Shown here: in pieces, positions 1 through 8,888 of the stretch
How positions within the stretch are numbered: position 1 is the first letter of the stretch
Layout of the letters: each line of letters starts with the position of its first letter
Assembly (NCBI RefSeq): GCF_004770995.1
Contig: NZ_RQHW01000079.1
Location: 62,001 to 126,000, forward strand
DNA length: 64,000 nucleotides
Direction: 5' to 3'
Origin: Leptospira idonii
GTDB taxonomy: Bacteria > Spirochaetota > Leptospiria > Leptospirales > Leptospiraceae
The notes under the pieces: model-generated
The model's input: only the letters and a program-made list of their open reading frames with translations
The model's database searches: none
Told to the model about the DNA's origin: nothing
Translations under genes and position numbers: made by a program

Positions 1-1
1 T

Positions 2-1570
2 AAAAATAATGGAGACACAACAGGATCCTTAGTTGATGAAGATGCCAGAGTTGAAGCTGTTTGGGCACAAGGGATTAAAGGAAATGGAGTTGTTGTAACT
101 GTTAACGACGATGGTATGGATACCGGCCATGAGGATCTAAAAAAGAATTATTCAACTGACTTTACCATCGATTATACGGGCCAGAATGCTTTTTATTCCG
201 TAACTAGAAATTGTGCTGTCAGTGGAAGCGGTGGTTATGGTTGTCATGGAACTTCCGTTGCCGGTGTATTAGGTGCCGTTGAAAATAATGCAAGAGGCGG
301 AAAAGGTGCTGCTCCCGGTGTGAAGATAGGTGCCAGGAACATAGGACTAACAGATAGTAACATTAATAATGCGGATGCAATGTCGAAAAACACTGCTTCT
401 GTTTTTATATCAAATAATAGTTGGGGATATCCGGACGGTACGGGGAAAATTGATTTTTCTTTAGGTGATTCTTTGTGGCAAGCGGCTGTAGATACTGGAG
501 TTCAAACGGGGAGATCTGGAAAAGGTACGCTTTATTTTTGGGCAGGCGGAAATGGTGGAACTTCAATTCGATCGGGGAATATATATACACCAATACAATA
601 TGATAATTCCAATCAAGATTCGCAGGCGAATTATTATGGAGTCTTTGCCGTTGCTGCATTAGGGAATGATGGCAAAAAAGCAAGGTATTCGGAAGACGGT
701 GCTAATCTATTAGTATCTGCTCATTCTTTGGGAAATTCGGGCGTAGCGATTACAACAACGGATGTAACCGGAAACGGCGGATATAATATTGGAAATAGTT
801 CTACTAATTACTCTGACAAAAATTATACAAACACATTCAGCGGCACTTCTTCCGCCACTCCTCTTGCCGCAGGGGTTGCCGCATTAATATTAGAAGCAAA
901 TCCTAATATAACAATGAGAGATATGAGAGTATTGCTTGCGAGAACTGCTAGAAAAAATGATCCTACCGACACTGGATGGATTCAAAATGCAGCGGGACTT
1001 AATTTTAATCACAAATATGGGTTTGGTGCTGTAGATGCAGCCTCTGCTGTGACTGCTGCAAAATCTTGGTCTAGTTTAGGGAATGTTCAGAATTCAGTTA
1101 CTGTAACAGGAGGTACTGGAGGAGGTACATCGGTACCTAATAATAATGCTACAGGGCTTACGAATACCGCAAATTTCTCTTCTTCATCGCTCACAACTGT
1201 TGAATTTGTTGCATTGACCATCAATATTTCTGCGGCTACTGAGAATTCAGGCGATCTTTTGATTGAATTAACATCACCTAGCGCAACGAAAGCGGTTCTT
1301 GCCATACCTCATGTTTGTTATGCGAGTGCTACTTCCTCCACTCTTAGCAAATGCACTAATTACGCAAATTGGCGTTTTGGAGCGACTACCTTTATAGATG
1401 AACCGGCAAACGGGAATTGGAGTTTGAAAATTTCCGATCTATGTAATTATTCAGCAGGTTCCACTACATGTTCAAACTGGGGCGGGTATTCTGTGAATTC
1501 AACGAATCTGTCTGTAAGTAACAATGCTCATACTTTGAATTCTTGGTCTTTAAAAATATACGGAAGATAA
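2..1570 (+). CDS. Kexin-like subtilisin-family serine protease with P domain (5' truncated)
   Basis: The frame is open from base 2, so the N-terminus lies outside the window. The S8 catalytic triad is visible: Asp in VNDDGMDTGHEDL (the GAC codon at 107-109), His in GCHGTSVAGV and Ser in FSGTSSATPLAAG. After the catalytic domain a Gly/Thr-rich linker leads to a C-terminal beta-sandwich with LTINISAATENSGDLLIEL and DEPANGNWSLKISDL, which is typical of the proprotein-convertase P domain. The order S8 then P domain matches kexin-type proteases (S8B), here probably secreted or surface exposed. Several Cys residues in the P domain could form disulfides. The next gene follows after 24 bases and encodes a prodomain-like protein. 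The family assignment is firm; the substrate is unknown. Confidence 0.93.
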   Translation, partial: KNNGDTTGSLVDEDARVEAVWAQGIKGNGVVVTVNDDGMDTGHEDLKKNYSTDFTIDYTGQNAFYSVTRNCAVSGSGGYGCHGTSVAGVLGAVENNARGGKGAAPGVKIGARNIGLTDSNINNADAMSKNTASVFISNNSWGYPDGTGKIDFSLGDSLWQAAVDTGVQTGRSGKGTLYFWAGGNGGTSIRSGNIYTPIQYDNSNQDSQANYYGVFAVAALGNDGKKARYSEDGANLLVSAHSLGNSGVAITTTDVTGNGGYNIGNSSTNYSDKNYTNTFSGTSSATPLAAGVAALILEANPNITMRDMRVLLARTARKNDPTDTGWIQNAAGLNFNHKYGFGAVDAASAVTAAKSWSSLGNVQNSVTVTGGTGGGTSVPNNNATGLTNTANFSSSSLTTVEFVALTINISAATENSGDLLIELTSPSATKAVLAIPHVCYASATSSTLSKCTNYANWRFGATTFIDEPANGNWSLKISDLCNYSAGSTTCSNWGGYSVNSTNLSVSNNAHTLNSWSLKIYGR

Positions 1571-1594
1571 GCTACCACCTTTAGGAGATAAAAT

Positions 1595-2221
1595 ATGAAA
1601 ACGAATCAAACATTCAGCATTGTAAGTTATAACATTGTGATCTTTAATTTTCTTTTCGCATGCGCAACACATCCTATTTATTCAGAGGACTTAACTCCTG
1701 CTGATTTATATTATTATGATGGGAAGAATCGAATCGAATTGGAAGTAGAACCTGGTCTTCTTGCCGAGTTCGGAGCTCCAGAAGAACATACTTCTCCAAA
1801 GTCAAAATCTGGAGTCCGTGCATTAGATAAAAATGCGGGTTTAGTAAGAATAAAGGGCAGAACAAATATCTGGAAAACAAATGCTCAAGGCGGCTCCGTA
1901 TCGACTTCGAAATCGTTGAATCAATCCAAACGAATCGGATATTCTCCTGTTTTTCGATCCTCTCAAGACGGGACGTTGCTCGCTCTTCCAGGCAATATCA
2001 TCGTGGAATTCAGTCCTTCTTTATCTCATAGTCATATAGAAAACTGGCTGGCAATGAAAGGACTGCGTCCTGTAAAAAAATTGGAAATTGCGAATCGGAA
2101 TTTTTATGAAGTGGAAACTCCTGCAGGAGTTCCTGCTTTGAATCTTGCAAATTCGTTAGTCGGTCAGGAAGGGGTTGTTTCTTCCTCTCCGAACTGGTGG
2201 AGAGAAGTAAGTCCTAAATAG
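1595..2221 (+). CDS. Lipoprotein resembling a subtilase prodomain / I9-like inhibitor
   Basis: The start ATG has a good ribosome site (AGGAGAT) upstream. An N-terminal hydrophobic stretch ends in L-F-A-C, a lipobox, so the protein is probably lipidated. The C-terminal 80 residues have the pattern of subtilase propeptides: a strand GNIIVEFSPSLS, a helix with IENWLAMKGLRPVKKLE, a strand NFYEVETPAG, a helix, then a final segment GVVSSSPNWW like the usual GVEYAEPNY ending. It sits 24 bases downstream of the kexin-like protease, so both are probably on one mRNA. Inference: a separately encoded chaperone or inhibitor of that protease. The first part (residues 25-115) I do not recognise. Confidence 0.7.
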   Translation: MKTNQTFSIVSYNIVIFNFLFACATHPIYSEDLTPADLYYYDGKNRIELEVEPGLLAEFGAPEEHTSPKSKSGVRALDKNAGLVRIKGRTNIWKTNAQGGSVSTSKSLNQSKRIGYSPVFRSSQDGTLLALPGNIIVEFSPSLSHSHIENWLAMKGLRPVKKLEIANRNFYEVETPAGVPALNLANSLVGQEGVVSSSPNWWREVSPK

Positions 2222-2226
2222 TAGAT

Positions 2227-3876
2227 CTATTTTTGACCGTATAAATCTTCTTCTTTCGCAGTATAATAATAAACTAATTTTAGGATGTCGTCCTTTTTTA
2301 CCGGTTTGGTGAGATAGGATGTGCAGCCTGAATCGAAACTTTTTTTAATGTCTTCTTTCAAGGCATTGGCGGTCAGAGCGATGATCGGAGTAAAATGTTT
2401 CAGTTTGGTTTTATTTTCGACTTCTTCCCATTTCCTGATTTTTTCAGTGGCTTGGTTTCCGTCCATAACAGGCATTTGCATATCCATAAGAACGATATCG
2501 AATTTATTTTTTAAAAACAGATCATAAGCTTCTTTTCCGTTTTCTGCAACAGTGATATGAATAGGATACTTTCTAAAAAAGGTCTGAATCAGGAAAATGT
2601 TTTCAGACGAATCTTCGGCTAATAATAGTTTGATATTCGGGAATACACTCGGCTCCGGTAAATCCATCCCCAGCCAGTCGTTTTTGAAAAAGTAAGGATC
2701 TTCTTCATGAGGGATATAAGGAATTTCGAAGTAAAACAGAGAACCTTTTCCTTCCTCGCTTTTGAGGTAAATTTCTCCTCCCATCAAATGAATCAATTTT
2801 CTGGTAATGGAAAGCCCTAACCCTGTCCCTCCGTACTTTCTTGTTGTAGAGTTGTCCACTTGAGTGAAACTCTCGAAGATAGATTCCAATTTTTGTTTCG
2901 GGATGCCGATCCCGGTATCTTCTATTTCAAAAAGAATGTTTTCTTTTTTGGATTTTTCAATTGGAGTCTTTGTTATGCGAACAGAGATTTTTCCCTTTTC
3001 TGTAAACTTAAAAGCGTTTCCTATCAGGTTGATTAAAATTTGCTGGATGCGGGTCAAATCTCCGAACACGGATTTGGAGATGTCGGATGCGATGCTCCAT
3101 TCCAACTGAATTCCTTTTTTCTGAGCACGAAGTAAAAATAAAGAAACCGTTTCTTGCACAAGTGCGTGCAGATTGTACGGATGGTTCTCTACTTCCAGTT
3201 TTCCGGCTTCGATTCTTGAAAAATCCAGAATGTCATTGATGATATTGAAAAGGGCTTTGCCCGAATTCTTCAGAACTTCCAAATAAGTGATCTGGCTTTG
3301 ATCCAGATTGGTTTCTCCCAAAACCTCGGTCATCCCTAGTATGGAATTCAAAGGAGTTCTGATCTCATGGCTCATTGCGGCTAAAAAATCGGACTTCGCA
3401 TTCGAAGCAAGAATCGCTTCTTCCTTTGCCAAAGTGGCCAGATTCATTTGTTCCCTAAGAAGTTTCTCTCTTACTACTTGCTGAGATACGTCTGAAATTT
3501 GGATCATACAGAGGGAATCTTCGGGGCGTTCCATCGGAATAGGAATGATGTGTAAAAATTGGCAGATTTTGTCCCCGGAAGTTTTGGCCAGATGGTTTTC
3601 GTAGAGAGGAAATGGGAAAGGATTTAAGGAATGAGTGAGGATCGAATACTGGTTATGTTCCAAACAGAGTTCGATCGATTTATAAGTGCGGGTTTCTTTG
3701 AGTTCGGGAAAAGCAATATCGAATTTTTTTCCCAGCAAGGTTTCTTTTTCTAGATAAGAATAACGGCTGAACCAATCGTTTACCAGTAGGATCTCAAATT
3801 TGGAATTGATGACGATGATTCCAATTCCCGATTTTTCCACAATCGATAGGAGATTTTCCTGGTTAAGTTCATTCAT
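2227..3876 (-). CDS. PAS hybrid histidine kinase with C-terminal receiver domain
   Basis: A soluble hybrid sensor kinase of 549 residues with no membrane segment. Residues 10-130 form a PAS-like sensor domain. The H box is MSHEIRTPLNSILG (His near 170). The ATPase domain shows the N box GNAFKFTEKG, the G1 box DTGIGIPKQKL and the G2 box GGTGLGLSI. A receiver domain from about 418 carries the phospho-acceptor Asp in VLMDMQMPVMDG (about 467) and the Lys in YLTKPV. It is the last gene of a tight three-gene unit, one base after a CheC-like phosphatase that itself follows a CheY-like receiver. The likely role is cytoplasmic signalling by phosphotransfer to the receivers encoded here; the signal is unknown. 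Confidence 0.95.
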   Translation of the reverse strand: MNELNQENLLSIVEKSGIGIIVINSKFEILLVNDWFSRYSYLEKETLLGKKFDIAFPELKETRTYKSIELCLEHNQYSILTHSLNPFPFPLYENHLAKTSGDKICQFLHIIPIPMERPEDSLCMIQISDVSQQVVREKLLREQMNLATLAKEEAILASNAKSDFLAAMSHEIRTPLNSILGMTEVLGETNLDQSQITYLEVLKNSGKALFNIINDILDFSRIEAGKLEVENHPYNLHALVQETVSLFLLRAQKKGIQLEWSIASDISKSVFGDLTRIQQILINLIGNAFKFTEKGKISVRITKTPIEKSKKENILFEIEDTGIGIPKQKLESIFESFTQVDNSTTRKYGGTGLGLSITRKLIHLMGGEIYLKSEEGKGSLFYFEIPYIPHEEDPYFFKNDWLGMDLPEPSVFPNIKLLLAEDSSENIFLIQTFFRKYPIHITVAENGKEAYDLFLKNKFDIVLMDMQMPVMDGNQATEKIRKWEEVENKTKLKHFTPIIALTANALKEDIKKSFDSGCTSYLTKPVKKDDILKLVYYYTAKEEDLYGQK

Positions 3877-3877
3877 T

Positions 3878-4486
3878 TTATTTCAATTTTTCAATCAGTA
3901 CTTTCGAAAGTTCTCGAATGCTTTTGAATTCAAGAACAAAGAAAATATATCCTACAATGTCTTTTCCTTTCAATCGATAGTCAATAAATGCCACTAGAAT
4001 TGTATCGGAATTTTTCTGATCGAAAAACTCATCTTTGACGATATCTTCGTATTTTCCCACAAAAAATTCGGGAATTTTTGTTTCTATTCTTTTTTCCGCA
4101 AGTTTGGCGAGGTTTGTAAGCACGGAATTCAGGATGATGTTTCCGATTTCACTCAGAGCGTCTTTTTCGAATTGAGCGACTTCGTTGATGGCTACATAAT
4201 CCTTCATCATCATTTTCACAATCTCCAAACTGGAGTTTTTGTGGAAGAGAAGAAATGCGGATCCTGTCCCCATACCTCCACTGAACTTTTGTTCTATGGA
4301 ACAAACTTCCTTGTCTGCAAGCGCTTCCAATCGAAGAGCTTCTTCCAGCCGGATGATATTTAAATTCGGTACAGTCAAAAGAATCTCATCGGATACCATT
4401 TCACTCATCAGTTTTGCTGCTGCACCCAAACTGATGTTAAATATCTCTCCGAGAGCGTCTTCTTCCAGTTCTGTCAACTGATCCAT
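3878..4486 (-). CDS. CheC-like phosphatase (CheY-P phosphatase family)
   Basis: The protein has two copies of the CheC/CheX/FliY active-site helix: EIFN near the N-terminus (EEDALGEIFNISLGAAAKL) and EIGN in the second half (KDALSEIGNIILNSVL), each followed about 22 residues later by Pro. In the family, the Glu and Asn of each copy place water for hydrolysis of receiver aspartyl phosphate. Length (202 residues) fits CheC. It lies one base downstream of a stand-alone CheY-like receiver and one base upstream of a hybrid kinase, so it probably dephosphorylates one or both of those receivers. No other chemotaxis gene is present, so this may be a dedicated phosphorelay rather than flagellar control. 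Confidence 0.9.
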   Translation of the reverse strand: MDQLTELEEDALGEIFNISLGAAAKLMSEMVSDEILLTVPNLNIIRLEEALRLEALADKEVCSIEQKFSGGMGTGSAFLLFHKNSSLEIVKMMMKDYVAINEVAQFEKDALSEIGNIILNSVLTNLAKLAEKRIETKIPEFFVGKYEDIVKDEFFDQKNSDTILVAFIDYRLKGKDIVGYIFFVLEFKSIRELSKVLIEKLK

Positions 4487-4487
4487 A

Positions 4488-4853
4488 TTAAGTCCCTGCG
4501 AAAAGAGTCTGTAATTTTTCTGCTGAAATGGGTTTTTCTATAAATTGAATTCCTAATGCGGAAGCTTTGTCTTTGATCGCATTTTGGATGTTTGCTGTGA
4601 TGAGAGCGATTTTTGCCGCAGGATATTTCTCTTGCAGGCGTGCCGCCAGATCGAGTCCTGAAATTTCGCCCGGCATATTCTGATCCAGGGTGACTACATC
4701 CAAGGAAGGCAGATTCGGTAAAAGAGAAACCGCCTGGTCTGCAGAACTTGCTTCATGGATGTCCCAAGATCCGCTGTTGTCTGTGATGATTTTTCGAATC
4801 ATCAATCTTGTGACTGTGCTATCGTCGACGATCAAAGCCTTTTTGGATGACAT
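4488..4853 (-). CDS. Stand-alone CheY-like response regulator
   Basis: A single receiver domain of 121 residues. The acidic pair is in ALIVDDSTVTRL, the phospho-acceptor Asp is in VVTLDQNMPG, the conserved Ser/Thr is in ALITANIQ, and the Lys is in FIEKPISAEKL. There is no output domain, so it acts by protein contact as CheY does. It is the first gene of the CheY-CheC-hybrid kinase operon; its stop lies one base before the cheC start. Promoter signals must lie in the 91-base divergent gap to the MORN lipoprotein gene at 4945, but I see no convincing boxes there. Confidence 0.95.
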   Translation of the reverse strand: MSSKKALIVDDSTVTRLMIRKIITDNSGSWDIHEASSADQAVSLLPNLPSLDVVTLDQNMPGEISGLDLAARLQEKYPAAKIALITANIQNAIKDKASALGIQFIEKPISAEKLQTLFAGT

Positions 4854-4944
4854 TTTGTAGCCCTACTTTTTTCTTCACATTCTAAGAACGAGTTGTCCTT
4901 TTTGCATCTGACGAGAAAAATAAAACATCGAAATAGGAAGTAAA

Positions 4945-5553
4945 GTGCGATCGTATATATTTTTATTATTTTTTATCACTTTATCATTATCTAATTGTTC
5001 CTCGGCGAATGGCAGGTGTTTGGAGGGGGAGTGCGAAAACGGGTCCGGTACTATGGAAATGGAGGATCTTTCCGTCTACGAAGGAAGTTTCTCCAATAAA
5101 AAAAGGGAAGGATTGGGGAACCTAACCTACCCGAATGCGGAGAAGTTTGACGGTTCTTTTTTGAACGACGCTAAAAACGGTTTTGGATCGTATCTTTACT
5201 CTAACGGGCAAAAGTTTGAGGGTCATTATGAAAACAACCTGAGGTCTGGTCAGGGTAAGTATATATATTCCGAGAAAGAACTATTCGAGGGAAATTATTC
5301 CGAAGGAAAGAAGGACGGCCAAGGAGTTTATTATTATTCGAACGGGGACAAATTCGAAGGGATTTACAAAGAAGGCAAACGAAACGGTCCGGGACGTTAT
5401 ACCTTTGCGGATAAAAACATTTTAGAAGGGGTATGGAAAAATAATCTTTTGGAAGGAAAGGCGGTCATCCGTACTCCCAAAGGAGGACTCATTCTGATCG
5501 GTTATTGGAAGAACAACGAATACCAAGGAATGAATCCTCTCGAAGAGGAATAA
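4945..5553 (+). CDS. MORN-repeat lipoprotein
   Basis: The gene starts with GTG preceded by AGGAAG. The N-terminus is a signal peptide ending in LSLSNCSS, a spirochaetal lipobox, so it is predicted to be anchored to a membrane. The mature part is a run of about six MORN repeats of some 23 residues, each with a Y/F-x-G-x-F/Y-x-x-G-x-x-x-G core, for example YEGSFSNKKREGLGNLTYPN and FEGIYKEGKRNGPGRYTF. MORN repeats form an elongated beta structure used for lipid or protein contacts; the partner is unknown here. It is transcribed alone, divergent from the CheY operon and convergent with metF, with only nine bases between the stops. Confidence 0.9.
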   Translation: MRSYIFLLFFITLSLSNCSSANGRCLEGECENGSGTMEMEDLSVYEGSFSNKKREGLGNLTYPNAEKFDGSFLNDAKNGFGSYLYSNGQKFEGHYENNLRSGQGKYIYSEKELFEGNYSEGKKDGQGVYYYSNGDKFEGIYKEGKRNGPGRYTFADKNILEGVWKNNLLEGKAVIRTPKGGLILIGYWKNNEYQGMNPLEEE

Positions 5554-5562
5554 CTTTAACTT

Positions 5563-6450
5563 TTAATTCAATAACTCGAAATTGCTAATTCCTAAAGACT
5601 CGTATATCTTTCGAGTCGCCTTAGATTTGTTTAGCGTATACATATGAATTCCTGCCACTTTGTGGTCCAAAAGTCCTCTGACTTGTTCTGTAGCCCAGTG
5701 GATTCCCACGTTTTCCGCATAACTATCGTCTTCCGCTCTGGAAAGGGATCTCAAAAGTTTTGCGGGGAACCGCGAGCCCAGAGAGAGTTCCGCCATTCTC
5801 GCCATTCCTTTTCTGGAGGAAATCGGCATCACTCCTGCAACGATAGGGATTTTGATTCCTGCGATTTCGCATCTTTCTACAAAATCGTAAAAATCATTAT
5901 TATCAAAAAATAATTGGGTGCAGATGTAGTCTGCACCTTGATCCACTTTCCATTTCAGATATTCTATTTCTTTCAGTCGGTTCGGAGTAGACGGGTGCCC
6001 TTCCGGAAAACCTGCCACACCGATCCCCATTTCAGGGAAATTTTGTTTGATATAAGAGACCAGTTCTCCTGCATATTCGAACCCGTTTTCCGGTTTTACG
6101 AATTCGGTTTGGCCTTTAGGAGGATCTCCCCTAAGAGCCATTATGTTATGGATTCCGGAGGAATTGTATCTTTTTAGAACTTCTCCGATTTCATCTTTAG
6201 TTGCCCCAACACAAGTTAAATGGCTTACGATGGTGAGTCCTGTTTGTTTTTGCAATTTCACCACAAGGTCGTGAGTGAGGTCTCTGGTAGAACCACCCGC
6301 TCCGTAGGTCACACTGACATAAGCAGGATTCATAGACGATAGATCCTGAATGGTTTTGAAAAGATCTTCGGAAGCTTCCTCATTTTTGGGAGGGAAGAAC
6401 TCAAAACTAATCGATGTTTTTTTGCGACCTAAGACTTGGGAAATGTGCAT
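5563..6450 (-). CDS. metF: Methylenetetrahydrofolate reductase
   Basis: At 295 residues the protein is full length for bacterial MetF. It reduces 5,10-methylene-THF to 5-methyl-THF with FAD and NAD(P)H, supplying methionine synthesis. Recognisable family motifs are SFEFFPPKNEEA at the N-terminus, PAYVSVTYGAGGSTRD, HLTCVGATKDE, NIMALRGDPPKG and the central GVAGFPEGHPS, with QLFFDNNDFYDFV after it. It precedes nothing in an obvious methionine cluster; the upstream minus-strand neighbour is an SDR gene 12 bases away, so the two may be co-transcribed. Confidence 0.97.
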   Translation of the reverse strand: MHISQVLGRKKTSISFEFFPPKNEEASEDLFKTIQDLSSMNPAYVSVTYGAGGSTRDLTHDLVVKLQKQTGLTIVSHLTCVGATKDEIGEVLKRYNSSGIHNIMALRGDPPKGQTEFVKPENGFEYAGELVSYIKQNFPEMGIGVAGFPEGHPSTPNRLKEIEYLKWKVDQGADYICTQLFFDNNDFYDFVERCEIAGIKIPIVAGVMPISSRKGMARMAELSLGSRFPAKLLRSLSRAEDDSYAENVGIHWATEQVRGLLDHKVAGIHMYTLNKSKATRKIYESLGISNFELLN

Positions 6451-6462
6451 AAGGACTATAGT

Positions 6463-7278
6463 CTAAACGGGAATATTTTTCTCAAGTCCCTTGTTTGCCG
6501 TCAGCCATCCTTTCGATGCTTTTGTTTTTACCGCAAGCCAGAGAGCAAATCGAGGGAACAGAGCAGGTAGGATTACGATAGAGAATCGCAGACTGGCAGG
6601 CACCATCACCTCTCCTTTGTTTTTGCGAATGGCCTTAAGAATGGCTTTCGCCACATCGATCGGTTCGATCACAGGAGTGAAAGCGGACGGTTTGACCCCG
6701 TCGATCATTCTGGTTTTTGCCATGGAAGGGCAGATCCAACTGACTCCGATTTTAGTTTCGTAAAGTTCCATCCGTAAAGCTTGGGAAAAACCTACGACTG
6801 CATGTTTCGTTGCGGAATAAATAACGGTTCCTTCCGAACCGAATTTACCTGCGATGCTTGCCAGATTGACTATATGCGCTTCCGGTTGAGAAGATAAATG
6901 AGGAAGGCAGGAGTGAGTGAGTTTTGCGACTCCCTCTATATTGATGGAGATCGCTTTTTTCCAAACGGAAAAGTTTTGGGAAATAAAAGGCCCGGAAGGA
7001 GCGATACCTGCATTATTGATCAGGATTTGGAAAGAACGACCTTCGTATTGAATTTGTTTGGTGAATGTTTCTATGTTTTCTTCACGGGACAAATCGCACG
7101 AATAACCGTAGAATTTGACTCCGAAAGATTCCACCTGTTTCTGCACATCGGACATAGTTTCCTTCAAGACATCGACACCTATGATATGGACGCCTGCCTT
7201 TGCCAATTCCACACAGGTAAGAGCGCCGATTCCCATTCCTGCACCCGTAACTAAAGCCGTTTTTCCTTTGATTTCCAT
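6463..7278 (-). CDS. SDR-family NAD(P)-dependent oxidoreductase
   Basis: This is a classical short-chain dehydrogenase of 271 residues. The cofactor-binding motif is TGAGMGIG near the N-terminus, NNAG follows at ILINNAGIAPSG, the catalytic Ser is in NLASIAGKFG, and the YxxxK pair is YSATK. The C-terminal region is rich in hydrophobic residues (RFSIVILPALFPRFALWL), suggesting membrane association as in several lipid-acting SDRs. The substrate cannot be told from sequence. It is divergent from birA (62-base gap) and may be co-transcribed with metF downstream. Confidence 0.93.
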   Translation of the reverse strand: MEIKGKTALVTGAGMGIGALTCVELAKAGVHIIGVDVLKETMSDVQKQVESFGVKFYGYSCDLSREENIETFTKQIQYEGRSFQILINNAGIAPSGPFISQNFSVWKKAISINIEGVAKLTHSCLPHLSSQPEAHIVNLASIAGKFGSEGTVIYSATKHAVVGFSQALRMELYETKIGVSWICPSMAKTRMIDGVKPSAFTPVIEPIDVAKAILKAIRKNKGEVMVPASLRFSIVILPALFPRFALWLAVKTKASKGWLTANKGLEKNIPV

Positions 7279-7340
7279 ACCCTAGAATTCGATTCGTTTT
7301 TTTGTTTCGTCAATCCAAATCGTAAAAGAATAGTGATTCT

Positions 7341-8096
7341 ATGTCTTATCAACTTCTGAAAAAAGAATCCGGCCATCATCTTCCCACGGTCGAGTCGACC
7401 AATGAATGGATCAAAGACCTTTCCGTTCCGCCGGGATCTTGGGTGGTTGCGGAAGAACAAACGAAAGGGAAAGGAAGAGGCGGAAACTCATGGCTTTCGT
7501 TAGGCGATGATAAAATTATTTTTTCCGGCAAAATACGGTTTCCTGCGGCAGATATTTCTCTTCCTCTTTTTTCCATCTTCGTATCGGGAGCGCTCCTTCG
7601 ATCGATCCTTTCCCTTTTTCCTGAAAGAGAAAAGGATACTACGATCAAATGGCCGAACGATATCTATCGGGGAGAAAAAAAAGTAGCAGGCATTCTTATC
7701 GAATCCGAATTTACAAACGGAATTTATACCATCGTGATCGGAATGGGTTTGAATGTTTACGGAAAAGAAATTCCTGACTCGCTGAAGAACAAAACCTGCT
7801 TTTTGTTAGATGAATCTCCTATGGAAGGAGTTTTGGAAAGACTTACTTTCAAGTTTATAGAAGAAATCAATTCTTATGTCATTCATCTTTTGGATCCGGG
7901 CCAAATCCTCAAAGAGATGATTTGGATCGAAGAACATTCCTTTCTGAAAGACAAAGCGATCGAAACGGAATGGGATTCAAAAATCGTCCGAGGGAAAGTT
8001 TTGGGAATTGATGAATTCGGATTTTTGATTTTAATGACGGAGAAGGGAGAAAAAATCGAATTGATGGATACTTCTCCTAGTTTTCGGGTGATTTAG
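7341..8096 (+). CDS. birA: Biotin-[acetyl-CoA-carboxylase] ligase
   Basis: The catalytic BirA/LPL-A domain is seen at VESTNEWIKDL and in the signature EEQTKGKGRGGNSWLS, which binds biotinyl-AMP, followed by IKWPNDIYRGEKKVAGILIE and VIGMGLNVYG. A short C-terminal SH3-like domain ends the protein. The N-terminal helix-turn-helix found in E. coli BirA is absent, so it is a ligase only and not a repressor. The TAG stop is directly followed by the ATG of coaX, so the two cofactor genes are translationally linked, a common bacterial arrangement. Confidence 0.96.
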   Translation: MSYQLLKKESGHHLPTVESTNEWIKDLSVPPGSWVVAEEQTKGKGRGGNSWLSLGDDKIIFSGKIRFPAADISLPLFSIFVSGALLRSILSLFPEREKDTTIKWPNDIYRGEKKVAGILIESEFTNGIYTIVIGMGLNVYGKEIPDSLKNKTCFLLDESPMEGVLERLTFKFIEEINSYVIHLLDPGQILKEMIWIEEHSFLKDKAIETEWDSKIVRGKVLGIDEFGFLILMTEKGEKIELMDTSPSFRVI

Positions 8097-8888
8097 ATGC
8101 AAGACAAACCTCTTTTATTAGTAGTCGATGTGGGAAACACAAACACTGTGTTCGGAATTTTCAGAGAAGGAGAAGACCAGCCCGATTTTCACAAAAGAAC
8201 GGTCACTCGCAGAGACAGAACTTCCGACGAATTGGGTTTGTTTTTAAAAGGGTTTTTATCCCAAGAGAACGTAAAATCGGACAGCATCAAACGGGCGATT
8301 TATTCCAGTGTCGTGCCTTCTCTTAATCCTATTGTAGAGCGTATGTTAGAGGATTGGTTCGACGTAAAACCTCTGCGTGTTCATTATCAAATGAAATTAA
8401 ATTTCGGCATCACTTACCCTCGCCCCTTCGAGATCGGAGCGGATAGACTTGTGAATGCGGCCTATTGCGCTAAATCTTATCCGGGAAGAAAAGCGATCCT
8501 TGTGGATTTGGGAACTGCAACTACTTTCTGCGTCATCAATGAAAAACCTGAATATGTAGGCGGAGTCATCGCACCAGGATTGAAAATTTCCATGGACGCT
8601 TTGACTAGAAACACCGCTCAGCTTCCTCCCATCATATTCGGATCGCCTACACAAGTATTAGGCGGATCGACTGTTGAATCCATTCAGTCCGGCTTTTTCT
8701 ACGGATGGGTGGGTCTGTTGAAAGGGATCGTAAGCGCAATCAAACAAGAGTTGCCTGGCGATTATATCGTAGTAGGAACAGGCGGTCTCGTCACAACCAT
8801 CCATGCATCGCATAACCAAGTGTTTGATGAGATCGATCCTATGATGACTTTGAAAGGTCTGAAGATCCTTGCGGATTTGAATTCATAG
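8097..8888 (+). CDS. coaX: Type III pantothenate kinase
   Basis: CoaX performs the first step of coenzyme A synthesis. The ASKHA-fold phosphate motif is [16 protein letters not shown] at the N-terminus; other family motifs are [40 protein letters not shown] and IVVGTGGLV. Length (263 residues) is normal. It starts immediately after the birA stop codon. Its last six bases overlap the end of the oppositely oriented SGNH-hydrolase gene, so there is no room for a separate terminator. Confidence 0.96.
   Translation: MQDKPLLLVVDVGNTNTVFGIFREGEDQPDFHKRTVTRRDRTSDELGLFLKGFLSQENVKSDSIKRAIYSSVVPSLNPIVERMLEDWFDVKPLRVHYQMKLNFGITYPRPFEIGADRLVNAAYCAKSYPGRKAILVDLGTATTFCVINEKPEYVGGVIAPGLKISMDALTRNTAQLPPIIFGSPTQVLGGSTVESIQSGFFYGWVGLLKGIVSAIKQELPGDYIVVGTGGLVTTIHASHNQVFDEIDPMMTLKGLKILADLNS

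Noticed and set aside
7251..7460. Minus-strand frame across the SDR/birA gap
   Set aside because: It is antisense to birA, has no motif and is a shadow frame.
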